The position numbers and the translations under genes are program-made. From contig CAADHA010000087.1 in NCBI GenBank assembly GCA_900696685.1, positions 1-35,231 of the forward strand: a DNA stretch of 35,231 nt. The letters are read 5' to 3'. The notes beneath the pieces are model-generated. The model made no database searches and was not told where the DNA came from. It saw only the letters and a list, made by a program, of their open reading frames with translations. The DNA comes from an uncultured Planctomycetota bacterium. Lineage in GTDB: Bacteria; Planctomycetota; Phycisphaerae; Phycisphaerales; UBA5793. Positions 8,514 through 18,700 of the stretch are shown in pieces. How positions within the stretch are numbered: position 1 is the stretch's first letter; every line of letters begins with the position of its first letter.

Positions 8514-9751
8514 CGGATCACCTCCTGAAGTCGCGTGAGCGGAAGAACGGCGGCGAGAACGACGGTGCCCACCAGTGTGGCCAAACAGAGGATGGCCGCG
8601 GGCTCGAGCAGCGTCGCCAGCCGCGTGATCTGGCGCTCGGTGCGGCGCTCGTCGCGCAAGGCCATCCGTTCGAGCGTGGCCTCCAGCTCGCCTGCCGCCT
8701 GGCCGCTGTGAAGCAATCGCCGGAACTGGGCTGTGAACCAGACCGGGTCGTCAAGCACCTCCGCCAGGTCACCACCCTCCTCGACTTCGGTGGCGGCGCG
8801 CAGCACGACCCGGTTGAGTGCGATGGGTAGTGTGGTCGAGAGGACACGAAGGGCTTCGACCGCCGGCACTCCGGCCCGAAGCAGGTCGGCCAAGTTCTGG
8901 GCGAACTGCGCCACCGCCCAGGTGCGGAGCACTCGAGGAGTACTGGCCGCAACAACTCTGCACCCCCGCGGTGATCGCTCGATTGCAAACCGGATCCCGA
9001 CCGCCACAGCCGCGATGAACACGACAGCGCCGAGCAGGAAGAACGCTCCCCACTGCGCAATGATTTGACCGACCCCCATGACCCACCGCGTGAGCATGGG
9101 CACTTCGATCTTCGCAGTTGAAAGCAGGTTCGCGAGGTCAGGCAGCGTCTTGACACTCAGGAAGACCGCTACGCCGACGGCGGCGACGGTAATGATGGCG
9201 GGATAGGTCAGCGCCGCGACAAGTTGGTGGCCCAGTTGGCCGACTCGCGCTTCGCGCTCGGCCATGTGCTTGAGCACGCCCGGCAGCATTCCTCCGTGCT
9301 GACCCGACTCGACCATGGCGCAGTCGATTCCATCGAACCACGACAGGTGCTTCGCCATCGCCTGGGCCGGACTGGCGCCGCTGCGCATCGCCTCGCGCCA
9401 CTCCATGAGCATCGTCCGGCGCGATCGGTTGGTCCAACGATCCCGCTCTTCGCTCAGTACCTCGAGACACTCGACGAGCGGAAGCCCGGACTCCAGCAGC
9501 GAGCAAAGGCCTTCGTAGATTTCCGCCCGCTGATCGCGCCGGCGCCTGCGAAGATGTCGGTTCCAGGCCTGGTGCAGGTGAGACGGCAGAGCAAGTGGTC
9601 TCCGTGCCCGTCGGAGTTCGACGACCTGCCAGCCGATGCGGCGAAGCGAGGCTCGGGCCTCGGCGGCGGACTCGGCCATGAGTTCGCCACGGCGCGGCGC
9701 CAGCGCCTGCCCCGATTCGCTCCACACGGCCGTGTAACGCCACAGTTCCAT
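8510..9751 (-). CDS. gspF: GspF inner-membrane platform protein
   Basis: This 413-residue polytopic protein contains two GspF/T2SSF domains. The first (about 75-195) includes ESGLPLVECLEVLSEE and ESGQHGGMLPGVLKHMAERE. The second (about 280-405) includes LRAGVPAVEALRVLS and HSGQAAGELEATLERMA. Membrane helices lie near 200, 250 and 385. It anchors the GspE ATPase and pseudopilus assembly in the inner membrane. The length is close to the family norm of about 400. A GGAG ribosome-binding site precedes the start. It lies 11 bases after the GspE stop. Confidence 0.93.
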   Translation of the reverse strand: MELWRYTAVWSESGQALAPRRGELMAESAAEARASLRRIGWQVVELRRARRPLALPSHLHQAWNRHLRRRRRDQRAEIYEGLCSLLESGLPLVECLEVLSEERDRWTNRSRRTMLMEWREAMRSGASPAQAMAKHLSWFDGIDCAMVESGQHGGMLPGVLKHMAEREARVGQLGHQLVAALTYPAIITVAAVGVAVFLSVKTLPDLANLLSTAKIEVPMLTRWVMGVGQIIAQWGAFFLLGAVVFIAAVAVGIRFAIERSPRGCRVVAASTPRVLRTWAVAQFAQNLADLLRAGVPAVEALRVLSTTLPIALNRVVLRAATEVEEGGDLAEVLDDPVWFTAQFRRLLHSGQAAGELEATLERMALRDERRTERQITRLATLLEPAAILCLATLVGTVVLAAVLPLTRLQEVIR

Positions 9752-9762
9752 CGCAGCTCCGT

Positions 9763-11241
9763 TCAGACCATCTGCACCACGCGATGCACTTCGAGCGGAA
9801 TCGTCATTCCTGCGTCGACGAGCCGCTTTCCTTCATCACCCAGCGTTCGCATTCCCGCTTCCCGCGCGGCAGTTCGAATCGCCGCCAGCGGCGCGCCTTC
9901 GGAGATCAGTTGCCGCAATCGCTCATCGAGCGGCATGAACTCGAACAGGCCCGTTCGTCCCTTGAGGCCGGTCCCGAAGCACTCTTCACAACCGGCTCCA
10001 CGACATGGCTGATGGGTAGTGCGGACCAGACGTTGGGCGAGCACCGCTGAGAGCGACGCACTCACAAGATATGGCTCCACGCCCAGGTCGACCAGCCGAG
10101 TCACGGCGCTGGGGGCGTCATTGGTGTGCAGCGTCGAAAAGACGAGATGTCCGGTGAGGCTCGACTGGATCGCCACCCGGGCTGTTTCGGCGTCGCGGAT
10201 CTCACCGACCATGATCACATCCGGATCTTGGCGCAGAATGTGCCGAAGGCCCGTGGGGAAGGTGATGCCCTTCTTGCTGTTCACCTGCATCTGGCTCACG
10301 GCAAGTCCGACCGTCGAGAGTTCGTACTCGATCGGGTCTTCGATGGTCATGATGTTCTGCTGTGGCGAGGCGGTGCGGCGCAGTGTCGAGTAGAGCGTGG
10401 TCGTCTTGCCGCTGCCCGTCGGACCCGTCACGAGGATAATGCCGTTGCTCTGTGTGGCGCGTGCCAGAAACGCCTCCGCGACATCCGCCCGCATCCCCAG
10501 CCGCTCGAAATCGCACAGCTGCTGCGCGCTGTCCAGAAGCCGAATTACAGCGCGCTCGCCGTAACTTGTTGGGACGGTACTCAGACGGAGGTCGACCGGA
10601 CGGCCGCCAATGGTTACCGTCGCCCGCCCATCCTGGGCAATGCGCTGCTGAGCAATGTCCATCCGCCCCATGACCTTGATCCGGCTGACCACGCCGGACG
10701 TCATCTCAGCGGTCAACTGATGGACATCATGGAGCACGCCGTCCACGCGGTAGCGCACGATCGTTCGGTCTGAAAGGGGTTGAATGTGGACGTCGCTGGC
10801 GCCCTTGCCAAGTGCTTCGAAGAGCAGCGCATCGACGAGTTGGATCACTGGCCCCTTGCCCTGCGTGCTGAGCAGATCCCGGTCCGCCTGCTCGAGCCAC
10901 CGGGCGACTGAAGTGGAACCATCACCTGACTCAGAGGCGCTATCAACGCCGGCCGCGTGGCCGTTCCACCCTGCCGACTTCCGGTGCTGCGAGTACGCTT
11001 CATCGATCATCCGCGCGATCGTCTCAGCCTCGCCGACTGTCGCCCGCACGCGCATCTCAAGGAACGTCCCGACGTTGTGGATAGCCGCCCGGCTTGTTGA
11101 CTCACTCACCAACAGTTCGAGTGCGTCGTCCCGGCGGCCGGTTCCCAGGATGAGATGCCGGCGCGCGAAGTCACGCTCCACGCGCTCGACGAACATCTCA
11201 TCCACAACCAGCGCGGCGCTCATCCTCACACCCACTTTCAT
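9763..11241 (-). CDS. gspE: GspE type II secretion ATPase
   Basis: This 492-residue cytoplasmic ATPase powers pseudopilus assembly. Visible motifs are the Walker A GPTGSGKT at 273-280, the Asp box TIEDPIEYE at 299-307, Walker B IMVGEIRD at 343-350 and the His box TLHTND at 370-375. The N2-like region ASDVHIQP lies at about 148-155. The C-terminal metal loop is unusual. It has Cys413, Cys418 and Cys421 before FGTGLKGRTGLFE, but the first CxxC and most of the intervening insertion are absent. The start overlaps the GspD stop by 4 bases. A later ATG at 11223 is an alternative start. Confidence 0.93.
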   Translation of the reverse strand: MKVGVRMSAALVVDEMFVERVERDFARRHLILGTGRRDDALELLVSESTSRAAIHNVGTFLEMRVRATVGEAETIARMIDEAYSQHRKSAGWNGHAAGVDSASESGDGSTSVARWLEQADRDLLSTQGKGPVIQLVDALLFEALGKGASDVHIQPLSDRTIVRYRVDGVLHDVHQLTAEMTSGVVSRIKVMGRMDIAQQRIAQDGRATVTIGGRPVDLRLSTVPTSYGERAVIRLLDSAQQLCDFERLGMRADVAEAFLARATQSNGIILVTGPTGSGKTTTLYSTLRRTASPQQNIMTIEDPIEYELSTVGLAVSQMQVNSKKGITFPTGLRHILRQDPDVIMVGEIRDAETARVAIQSSLTGHLVFSTLHTNDAPSAVTRLVDLGVEPYLVSASLSAVLAQRLVRTTHQPCRGAGCEECFGTGLKGRTGLFEFMPLDERLRQLISEGAPLAAIRTAAREAGMRTLGDEGKRLVDAGMTIPLEVHRVVQMV

Positions 11242-13478
11242 CGAATCACGCGCGGCTCCACCACCGGCCAGCCATCGTCGATCCCGCCCGCCGCCAGAGG
11301 CGCTTCGCTCAGGTAACGCAGATCCTCGAAGTCCAGCCGCCGCAGCACCGATGGCCGGATGAAGATGTAGAAGCGAGACCGGTTCTCCGTGCGCGAGCGG
11401 TTCCTGAAGAGTTCGCCGACAAGCGGAATGCCCCCCAGTCCCGGTACCTGCGAGACGCCCTTGCTCTGGCTGCTCACCTCGATGCCGCCCAGCGCCACGA
11501 CGTACCCGTCCGGGATCGTCGCCACACTCTCAAGTCGATTCTCCTGACGCGGCGGAGGCAGGGAGGGATCGGTCGACTCGCCCACGAAGGAACTGAGCGT
11601 CACCGAATACTCCATGATCATGTGATCCCCCTCGGCGATCTGCGGCTTGACGGTGACGACCGTCCCCGCATCCTGCGTCCCGCCGAAGGAGGTCGTCGCG
11701 ATGGTGTCGAAGGCGTTGATGCTCACAAAGGGCTGCTGAAGCACCGAGTTGAGCGAGGCCTGCTGGTTGTTGTTGACGAGCAGTTTGGGCACATTGAGCG
11801 ACCGGCCGTCGTTGATGGTCTGCAGCGCCCGAACGACCACGCTGAAATCCCCGGGACTGAGAACCAGGGCGCTGCCGCCCCGCGCGTTGCCGACGCTCCG
11901 CACGCCATCTGTCACACTGCTCAGGCCGAAGAGTGATGACAAGGTGATGCGCACATCCCCGCTCACTTCGATCTTCTCCAGTTCGACGCCGAGGTCGAGC
12001 GTCTGGCTCTCGCTGAGACTGACGATGAGAATCTCGACCATGACCTGGGGCTGGCGGACATCCATCTCGCGAATCAGGCGCTCGACCTGATCGAGGAGGC
12101 GCGGCTCACCCATGGCGATGATCGTGCTCGTCGTCTCGTCCGCGGTGAGGGTGAGGGCGGGACGATCTGTTGTGCCCGTCCCCGCACGGCTGCTCGGCCG
12201 ACTCGGCTGCGCCGGTGTCGATGACTCGCCCTCCGAAGGCACCTGGGGTTCGCGTTGAGGTGAGCCGGGGACAAGGCGCGGCGCCTCTGTGCGCTGCGAA
12301 TCACCGAGTGGGGATGAAATGGGTGGCGCCGAATCAGTACCCGATTCCGCTGCCTCGGTAAGGACGCCGCTGCTCATGAGGCGTTCCAGCACGGCGATGA
12401 CCTCGCCCACGGGCCGGTTGCGCACCTGGAAGGTGCGCAGGGGCCGCCGCGCCTCCGCCGGCAGGGCGTTGAGTCGGTCGATGAGGGACTGGACCTCTTC
12501 GTGCTGAATTGCCGTGGCCGTGAGGATAAGCGAACCGGTGAGTTGATCGCGCACCAGACGCCACTGATCTCCGCCGCCGCTTGTCGGCTTCGCGACCTGC
12601 TCAATAAGCGCGGCCACCTCATCGAGACCGAAGTAGCGCGGGCTGTAGGTGCGCGTCTCCACGGGTGGCACCTGGTCGAAGCGGGCGATGAGGGCACGCC
12701 AGGCTTCAGCCTCGTCGCTGGGTGCAATGAGCACCACGGCCCGGTCCCCCGGCTCGGCGATGACGCGGCCCCTGGTTGTGCGTGCCTCGACGAGGTCGCG
12801 CGCCGCCGTGATCGAGGTCAGCACCGCCGCCAGGCGGGTCGCCGGCAGATGCTTGAGTTCAACTCGCTCGACGACTGAGGAGGCCCCGGGCGTGTCGAGG
12901 GCCTTGAGCAGCTCGAGCGCCTGCTCGACGCGAGGACGCAGATCCGCAATGAGCAGGAGATTGCTGTTGCCCAGCGTGGCCACGGTGCTGCCGCTGCGCG
13001 ACAGGACCGCCTTGATCGCTTCGCTCGTCTCCTTGACGGGCTGGTGCTCAACGCGCACGACGACGGCGACGAAGCCCGAAGGCGTGTCCGTCTTCGCTGC
13101 GATGTCGCTCACCTCGGCGAGCCCCGCCGCATCCGCCAGGCGCACCACGCTGAGCATCTCCCGACCGTCGGCCCCGCGCAGGCGCACCGTCGTGAAGCCG
13201 CGCAGTCCCAGCACGCGGTTGGTCAGTTCCCACAGTTCGGCATCAGTGAGTGACTCGGTGAGTCTGAGCGTCACCTTGCCCTTGAGGACCGAGGCGTCGT
13301 ACTCAACCGTCAGATCGAGACGCTGCGCGCACAGGTCAACAAGTCGCGCCAGGTCGACCTCGCCCTGGAGCTGAAGACGTGGAGGAGGCTGGCATGAGGA
13401 TGGCGCAGCGGAAGCGGCGACTGCGAGCAGTGCCACAATGCACACCGCGACGACCGTAATTCTGCGGCCGATCCTCAT
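11238..13478 (-). CDS. gspD: GspD outer-membrane secretin
   Basis: This protein of about 746 residues forms the outer-membrane channel. It begins with a signal peptide (MRIGRRITVVAVCIVALLAV, then AASAA). N-terminal N0/N1/N2-type domains follow, for example FVAVVVRVEHQPVKETSEAI and the later TRLAAVLTSITAA. Next come a Ser/Pro-rich linker and the C-terminal secretin domain with VPGLGGIPLVGELFRNRS and FYIFIRPSVL. The start at 13478 is chosen over an in-frame ATG at 13553 because a strong GGAGGTGG ribosome-binding site (13486-13493) lies 7 bases upstream and the signal peptide begins there. It is the second gene of the secretion operon. Confidence 0.92.
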   Translation of the reverse strand: MRIGRRITVVAVCIVALLAVAASAAPSSCQPPPRLQLQGEVDLARLVDLCAQRLDLTVEYDASVLKGKVTLRLTESLTDAELWELTNRVLGLRGFTTVRLRGADGREMLSVVRLADAAGLAEVSDIAAKTDTPSGFVAVVVRVEHQPVKETSEAIKAVLSRSGSTVATLGNSNLLLIADLRPRVEQALELLKALDTPGASSVVERVELKHLPATRLAAVLTSITAARDLVEARTTRGRVIAEPGDRAVVLIAPSDEAEAWRALIARFDQVPPVETRTYSPRYFGLDEVAALIEQVAKPTSGGGDQWRLVRDQLTGSLILTATAIQHEEVQSLIDRLNALPAEARRPLRTFQVRNRPVGEVIAVLERLMSSGVLTEAAESGTDSAPPISSPLGDSQRTEAPRLVPGSPQREPQVPSEGESSTPAQPSRPSSRAGTGTTDRPALTLTADETTSTIIAMGEPRLLDQVERLIREMDVRQPQVMVEILIVSLSESQTLDLGVELEKIEVSGDVRITLSSLFGLSSVTDGVRSVGNARGGSALVLSPGDFSVVVRALQTINDGRSLNVPKLLVNNNQQASLNSVLQQPFVSINAFDTIATTSFGGTQDAGTVVTVKPQIAEGDHMIMEYSVTLSSFVGESTDPSLPPPRQENRLESVATIPDGYVVALGGIEVSSQSKGVSQVPGLGGIPLVGELFRNRSRTENRSRFYIFIRPSVLRRLDFEDLRYLSEAPLAAGGIDDGWPVVEPRVIR

Positions 13479-13485
13479 CGCGCAA

Positions 13486-13493
13486 CCACCTCC
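13486..13493 (-). promoter_or_regulatory. Ribosome-binding site that fixes the gspD start
   Basis: GGAGGTGG on the minus strand, 7 bases before the ATG at 13478. It rules in the shorter gspD product, which starts directly with its signal peptide. Confidence 0.75.
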
Positions 13494-13527
13494 GCTCTGC
13501 GAGCATGCTATGCCGGCCGGCTCCGAT

Positions 13528-14220
13528 TCAATGCTCGGCAAAGGCCGCCTCAATCGCGACGAGGTGTGTTGCCAGTCGCTGACTCGCGACAGCCACGCTC
13601 ATCTCGGCGCGAATCGCCGCCAGTCGCTGCGCCGTTTCGGGAGGCAAGTCAGTGCCGAGACGGTTCGCCCGCGCCTCGGCGATGAGGCACTCTTCAAGTT
13701 CGGCCGCCTCAGCGCCCGAGTGCGGGAGGGCTGTGAATGCCGGCGGAATCCGGCAACGTCTGCTGGCCACGCACGTCCGCCACTCCGTCGCATATGATGT
13801 CTGAGCGCCTTCAAGAGCCGCTTCAATCAGATCCGCGCGGATGGACTCGACCTGCGTGTTTGCTGCGTTCGCGTCCGAAACAGCGAGGGTATACGCAGCG
13901 CGCAACTCCCCATCACCGGGATTCCCCGCCAAGTGCTCCGCCGACGCGGACAACGCGAGGGCGGCGCTTTCCGAAGTCGACTTCGCATCAGCGAGACTGG
14001 CCTGCAGATTCGTCTCCGCCTCTAGGCGATTAAGCAGAGCCTCGGCGCCCTCGGCATCGAACCCAGCCACAGCGAGCGATGATGGATCGAAGCCTAGCTC
14101 GACAGCAAGCGGTGTCGTGGCGCTCTGCTCGATCCGCTCCGTCGCCGCATGGCCGCCAAGGAGCCCGATTGAGACACCGGCGGCCCCGATCAATGTGACG
14201 AGCAAAAGCACGGTCTTCAT
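13528..14220 (-). CDS. Exported alpha-helical protein of unknown function, first gene of the secretion operon
   Basis: I do not recognise a family in this 230-residue protein. It has an N-terminal hydrophobic segment (VLLLVTLIGAAGVSIGLLGG), either a signal peptide or an anchor. The rest is very alanine- and glutamate-rich and probably all-helical or coiled coil. One cysteine pair is visible in TCVASRRC and another Cys in LEECLIAEA. A GGAGGA ribosome-binding site precedes the ATG. It is 50 bases upstream of gspD on the same strand and so probably co-transcribed. A periplasmic chaperone or secretin-associated role can be proposed only from position. Confidence 0.6.
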   Translation of the reverse strand: MKTVLLLVTLIGAAGVSIGLLGGHAATERIEQSATTPLAVELGFDPSSLAVAGFDAEGAEALLNRLEAETNLQASLADAKSTSESAALALSASAEHLAGNPGDGELRAAYTLAVSDANAANTQVESIRADLIEAALEGAQTSYATEWRTCVASRRCRIPPAFTALPHSGAEAAELEECLIAEARANRLGTDLPPETAQRLAAIRAEMSVAVASQRLATHLVAIEAAFAEH

Positions 14221-14530
14221 GGCTGTCCTCCGTTTTCAACAGGCAGGGGAAGGGGGAAGTCGCACAGACGGATGGTCCAATCCGATGAGAGAATGACCGC
14301 GCCGGCGGCAAAAGTCAAGTTCGATCACTTCGCATGGACTTATCCACAATAGACGGCGATGTCCCCTGATTTGCGCAGATCACTGCTATCACACGACTTG
14401 TGTTGAATGGCGCCTCCGGCGACCGCTGGCTCGGAGCATAGTTCATCCTCTGTCTTGACGAACACGCCGCAAACCCGTTATACTGGCCGGGCACGGATCG
14501 CCTCGCCATTGACACGGAAGAGAGGGACTC
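14221..14530. other. Divergent intergenic region between the secretion operon and the DUF1573-RHS operon
   Basis: This 310-base stretch has no gene. It contains the plus-strand promoter described separately. A weak minus-strand pair also lies here, with TTGACT at 14313-14318, a 17-base spacer and CATTCT at 14290-14295; this could drive the secretion operon. A single perfect DnaA-box sequence (TTATCCACA) lies at 14340-14348. Confidence 0.5.
14455..14484 (+). promoter_or_regulatory. Sigma70-type promoter for the DUF1573-RHS operon
   Basis: TTGACG (14455-14460), an 18-base spacer and TATACT (14479-14484). Each hexamer matches the consensus at 5 of 6 positions. Transcription would start near 14491, about 40 bases before the TTG start of the DUF1573 gene. 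It is the best promoter match I noticed in the window. Confidence 0.65.
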
Positions 14531-15778
14531 TTGCATCGTCGTCAGCGATCGCTCCGCGCCCGATCGAGCTGGCCCATATGCTGGGCGTTGACGTCGGTTC
14601 TTTTCAGCGCGCTGCTCCACGGGTGCGACGAACGAGTTGACTCGACCGATTACGAAACCAGACCACCTTCCCCAACCGCCGCCCAAGCGCTACCGCTGAT
14701 TGCTTCGGTAGCCCAAGCGGAGCCAAGCGCGCCGCCGGACACGGGCAACTCGATCGAATCCGTTCGGCAAGACCCATACCCATCCGAGTCTGAGTCTCTC
14801 GATGATGTCGGCGGCATCATCTCATTCGATCCTCCTCTGCTCGACTTCGGCCGCGTGCTCGCCGGCTCAGTCGTCAGCCGCGAGGTCTGGATCATCAACG
14901 CCTCTGAGACCGCCGTGACCGTGCTGGAAACGCACTCGACCTGCGGCTGCACCGTCGCACACATGACTGAGCGCACCATCAATCCTGGAGACGGGATTCC
15001 GACGAGAGTGCAGCTCACCGTGCCTCGCAGAGTCTCCTCCATCCGCAAGAAGTTGCGGTTTCGATTCGCCGACGGGCAGCCGGATCAGGTATTGAGCGTG
15101 CGAGCGGAAGCGATAGAACCGGTCGTGCTGATGCCCCGCTATGCACGCGTGGGAGGAGCCGAGCCCACTACGGTGGTCCTCGAATCCACCGACGGTATGG
15201 CATTCAGAATTCTCGGAACGACTCCCTCCATCCTCGCTCAGTCAATCGACGGGCCAGCAGCGACGCGACATGAGATCAGGATTGACGAGGTGCTGTGGAA
15301 TGCAGCGGGACAACCCTCACGAATCGACGTGGCCCTGGATCATCCTGACGCCGCTTTGATCTCTCTGTCCGTTCGCGCGGCGTCGTCAACTGATGAGTCG
15401 CCTGCCGGTCAGGCGCCTGCCGAGCCGCACGTCACCATCGGTCCGCCACCCAGACTGACACTCACGACGGATCGCTTGAGGTTCGGCGCCATCTCCGACG
15501 ATTCTCCTGGGCAGGCTGAGCTCGCCGTGCTGGGTACATTCCCTTTGGATGTGCAACCGAACATCGAGTTTACCTCCGCAAAGGCGGACCTTGTTGTACT
15601 GCGCACGGATCATTCTGCTGAGGGCCTCACCATAACCCTTCGACTCACAGCCAAACCTCGCGGCACTGGGTACGTCCGAAGTCCGTTGATGATCCGCATC
15701 GGCGCCGCTTGCGCCTGGTGCGATGTCCTGGCCGTAGTGAACAACCCTTCACGCCACCAACAGGAATCTCAGCCATGA
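14531..15778 (+). CDS. DUF1573-domain exported protein, probable lipoprotein
   Basis: This 415-residue protein starts at TTG, five bases after a GAGGG ribosome-binding site. A hydrophobic segment ends in ALLHGC (Cys32), a lipobox-like site with an unusual His at -2, so lipidation is possible but not sure. Residues about 95-200 form a DUF1573 domain, an Ig-like fold: IISFDPPLLDFGRVLAGSVV is followed by the conserved HSTCGCTVA. A second, weaker repeat of the fold begins at LRFGAISDDSPGQAELAVLG. The function of DUF1573 is not known; it is common in Planctomycetota and Bacteroidota surface proteins. Its stop overlaps the RHS start (ATGA), so the two are translated together. Confidence 0.8.
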   Translation: MHRRQRSLRARSSWPICWALTSVLFSALLHGCDERVDSTDYETRPPSPTAAQALPLIASVAQAEPSAPPDTGNSIESVRQDPYPSESESLDDVGGIISFDPPLLDFGRVLAGSVVSREVWIINASETAVTVLETHSTCGCTVAHMTERTINPGDGIPTRVQLTVPRRVSSIRKKLRFRFADGQPDQVLSVRAEAIEPVVLMPRYARVGGAEPTTVVLESTDGMAFRILGTTPSILAQSIDGPAATRHEIRIDEVLWNAAGQPSRIDVALDHPDAALISLSVRAASSTDESPAGQAPAEPHVTIGPPPRLTLTTDRLRFGAISDDSPGQAELAVLGTFPLDVQPNIEFTSAKADLVVLRTDHSAEGLTITLRLTAKPRGTGYVRSPLMIRIGAACAWCDVLAVVNNPSRHQQESQP

Positions 15779-18700
15779 CACTCAACCGCGCCGCGCGCAT
15801 CCTCGCGATAGCTTCATTCTGTTGGGCATTGGCCATTTCCCCCGACATCAACGTCTCGTACGCGCAGATCGCTGAATCGTTGGCCTGCGAAATCACTCTT
15901 TACGAAGACGAAGTCGAAATCGACACGTGCTGCTTTACTTGCGACTCGGAACTGTCGGTGCTGGTTGAGTACTCGTTCTGGTGGGATGAGTGTTCCGGCG
16001 GAGAGTGCTCGGATGACTTTGAGGACTATCGAAAGGAGACCTATCCGGTTATCGACGCCGTCATCCCGTTCTTCAGATGCAACGAGGGGCAGGTCGCGAA
16101 TTCCGTGAGCTGGCGCGGGATCGTCAACGTGAGTGAATTCACGAAGGGCCACCCGAATTTCGCCAATTGCGGCAGCGGAGGTGACGAGCTCGAGGTGCTC
16201 GTTGTGCTCCAAGGCGGAAACGAATTCGGGACCAATGCAAACTGGACTGTCTATGCGTTTTACCCGCCACGCCAAGATCCGAACAGTTGGCAGCCGGGGC
16301 CTGCGGATTCATGGGCTTCCGCGGGCGTAAGCGGCGCCGAGGCGGACTGCGACTCGGGACACTGGCAGGTTTTCCAAGACGTCTGCAACCAGGGCGAACC
16401 TCCGATAGAGTGTCAATACCCTCACCCCGAGACATGTGAACTGGGTTGCCGGGCCTGCCCCGTCCCCGAACCGGAGCATTTCGGGGAAACTGAGGTCACC
16501 ATCAGCGTCACGGGGGCAGCGTCTGGGCCGCTTGATTGCGACGATCTGAAGGATCTCGTGCGCAACAAATGCGATCTGGGCGAATCGCTGACACCTGTCC
16601 AGATCCTTGAACTGCTCTACAACACAGACGGGGAGTGTGGACCCACCTGGACGTGTGAATCAATCGTCCTCTGCCTCCTCGACATCCTCGAGCGTGCACT
16701 CACTGAGCAGGAAGCCGAAGCGGTCATCGATCAGCTTGACGAGTGGTTCACAGGCGAAAACGAGTGTCCAGATGGCAGCGCCATCACGAACCCGCCAAAT
16801 CCCGATGATGTGCTCGATGGCAGAGACGACAAGTTCCCGACGACCTGCCCGGACGGCGCGGGCGAACTTTCGCAGTCGCCCGTCCACCTCTTCTCCGGCT
16901 CAAAGGCGGAAACCGTCATTGACTTGAGCGTGCCACTGCTCGGTGACGATTTTCAGGTGATTCGGTCCTACACCAGCAACCCAGCTTACGGCGGCGCCGG
17001 GTTGGTCGGCGAGGGTTGGACACTCTCCTGCTTTGACTACATCGTGCCCGCGTACGTCATACACATCGGTTTCGCTTGGGGAGACCCGCGCGAATGGCGA
17101 GTCGCTGGAGGCGGCGTGTACTACCTCAGTGGCGGTTCCGCCGGACTCGAGGAGACGACGCTGGGCTCCGTTGACGTGTACAAGGAGACACATGAGGGCG
17201 AGAGAGTTCGGTATTACTACCGCAATCAATCATCGCCACTGGACGTGCTCAACGGCATGCTTTATCAGGAGGAGGACTGGTACGGTAACATTCGTAGATA
17301 TGACTACAATCTCAGCTTCGGCGAGCCCCGATTGGAGAGCATCTTTCTTGGGGGGACGGACGAGCCCACCTCCGAAGCGGTCATTCGCTTCACGTGGGAC
17401 ATCGGACACCCGAAGGGCCGGCTGCTCTACATGCAGGTGCTGCGATGGGAGAGCTCGGTCCTGCGGGAGGTCGAGCGGGTCGGCTACCTTTACCAGGCCG
17501 ATGGCGTGAACGATCACCTGGGCTCCCCCGGAGACCTGATCCAGGTGACGCACAGGACACATCTGGACCGCGTCGAAAGCGGCCCCAGCGATTCCCACGA
17601 GCGCATCACCCAGTATCGGTACCACAGGGAAAACGTGACGCCGGGCACGGGCGACGATCGCCTCGAAGTCGAGGGTGGAAACCACCAGCTCAAACTCGTC
17701 ATCAACCCCGAGCAGATCGAGTACATCGCCCAGCAGCGCAACGAAGAGTCGGGAGGCACGCTTTACCCCATCGTGAGCAAGGCGCTCAAACAAACCGCCG
17801 CAGACCTGCTCGAGGCCGCGGATGACGACGAGGTCTTCTCGCCGACCGTAGGCGATCCGATTCTGCTGATCGACCTCGCCAGCAAGATCATCGGCTACGA
17901 AACCTCGGGCCTCGGACGTGTAGCGACGCAGTTCCTCCAGACCGGCGGCTGCGGTTGCAGCGGCGCCAGCGCACAGGGTCTCAAGCAGACCTACACGTAC
18001 TTCACAAATGGGACGAACGACGAGTACCGCTCAGTCAGGATCGTGGAGGAGTTGTACGACGAGTCCGTGCCCGAATACGCTGACTTCCGCACGCTCTACT
18101 ACGATGTCGAGGGCCTCCAGTCGTCGCCGACTGGGCCCTACACGGCTCCGTACCTTGTGAACCGAGCGATTGTCGAACCGACGGGCGACGAACGAGAATG
18201 GGTATGGCACTACGAATACAACACCGGCAGCGATCGCACACTCAAGTTCATGATGACGCCTTCCGCGATGTCCGCGTACACCCCGGCAGACGCGACAAAT
18301 CCGGCGTCCTACACTGCGCACACGGATGAGGGACTTGTTTACGCCTACACATTCGCGGATTATCGCCTCGGTGAGACGCGCCTAGGGGAAGGCAAGCACA
18401 GCAACACCGTCGGCGACTACACGCTCGTCTCGAAGACGACCTACAACTCCACGCGCGAATGGCTGGCCGACTCCGTCGAACGCTTCCGAGTCGCCGGATC
18501 GGCCAACGCCGACGATGTGGAGAAGGCGATCTTCGAGTATGGCTTCTTCAGCTCGACCGATCGCGTTGCGTGGATTCGCATCAAGACCGAGGCGGAGCTT
18601 GTCAGCGAGAATGGCCCGGGCATCTCCAGCGGATACTACGAATCCTACGAGTTGTACAATTCCAGTGGAGAAAACACCTGGAGCCGCGCAGCGGACCACT

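Noticed and set aside
14221..14530. Replication origin suggested by a DnaA box
   Set aside because: Only one box is present, with no AT-rich unwinding stretch and no dnaA, dnaN or parAB genes nearby.
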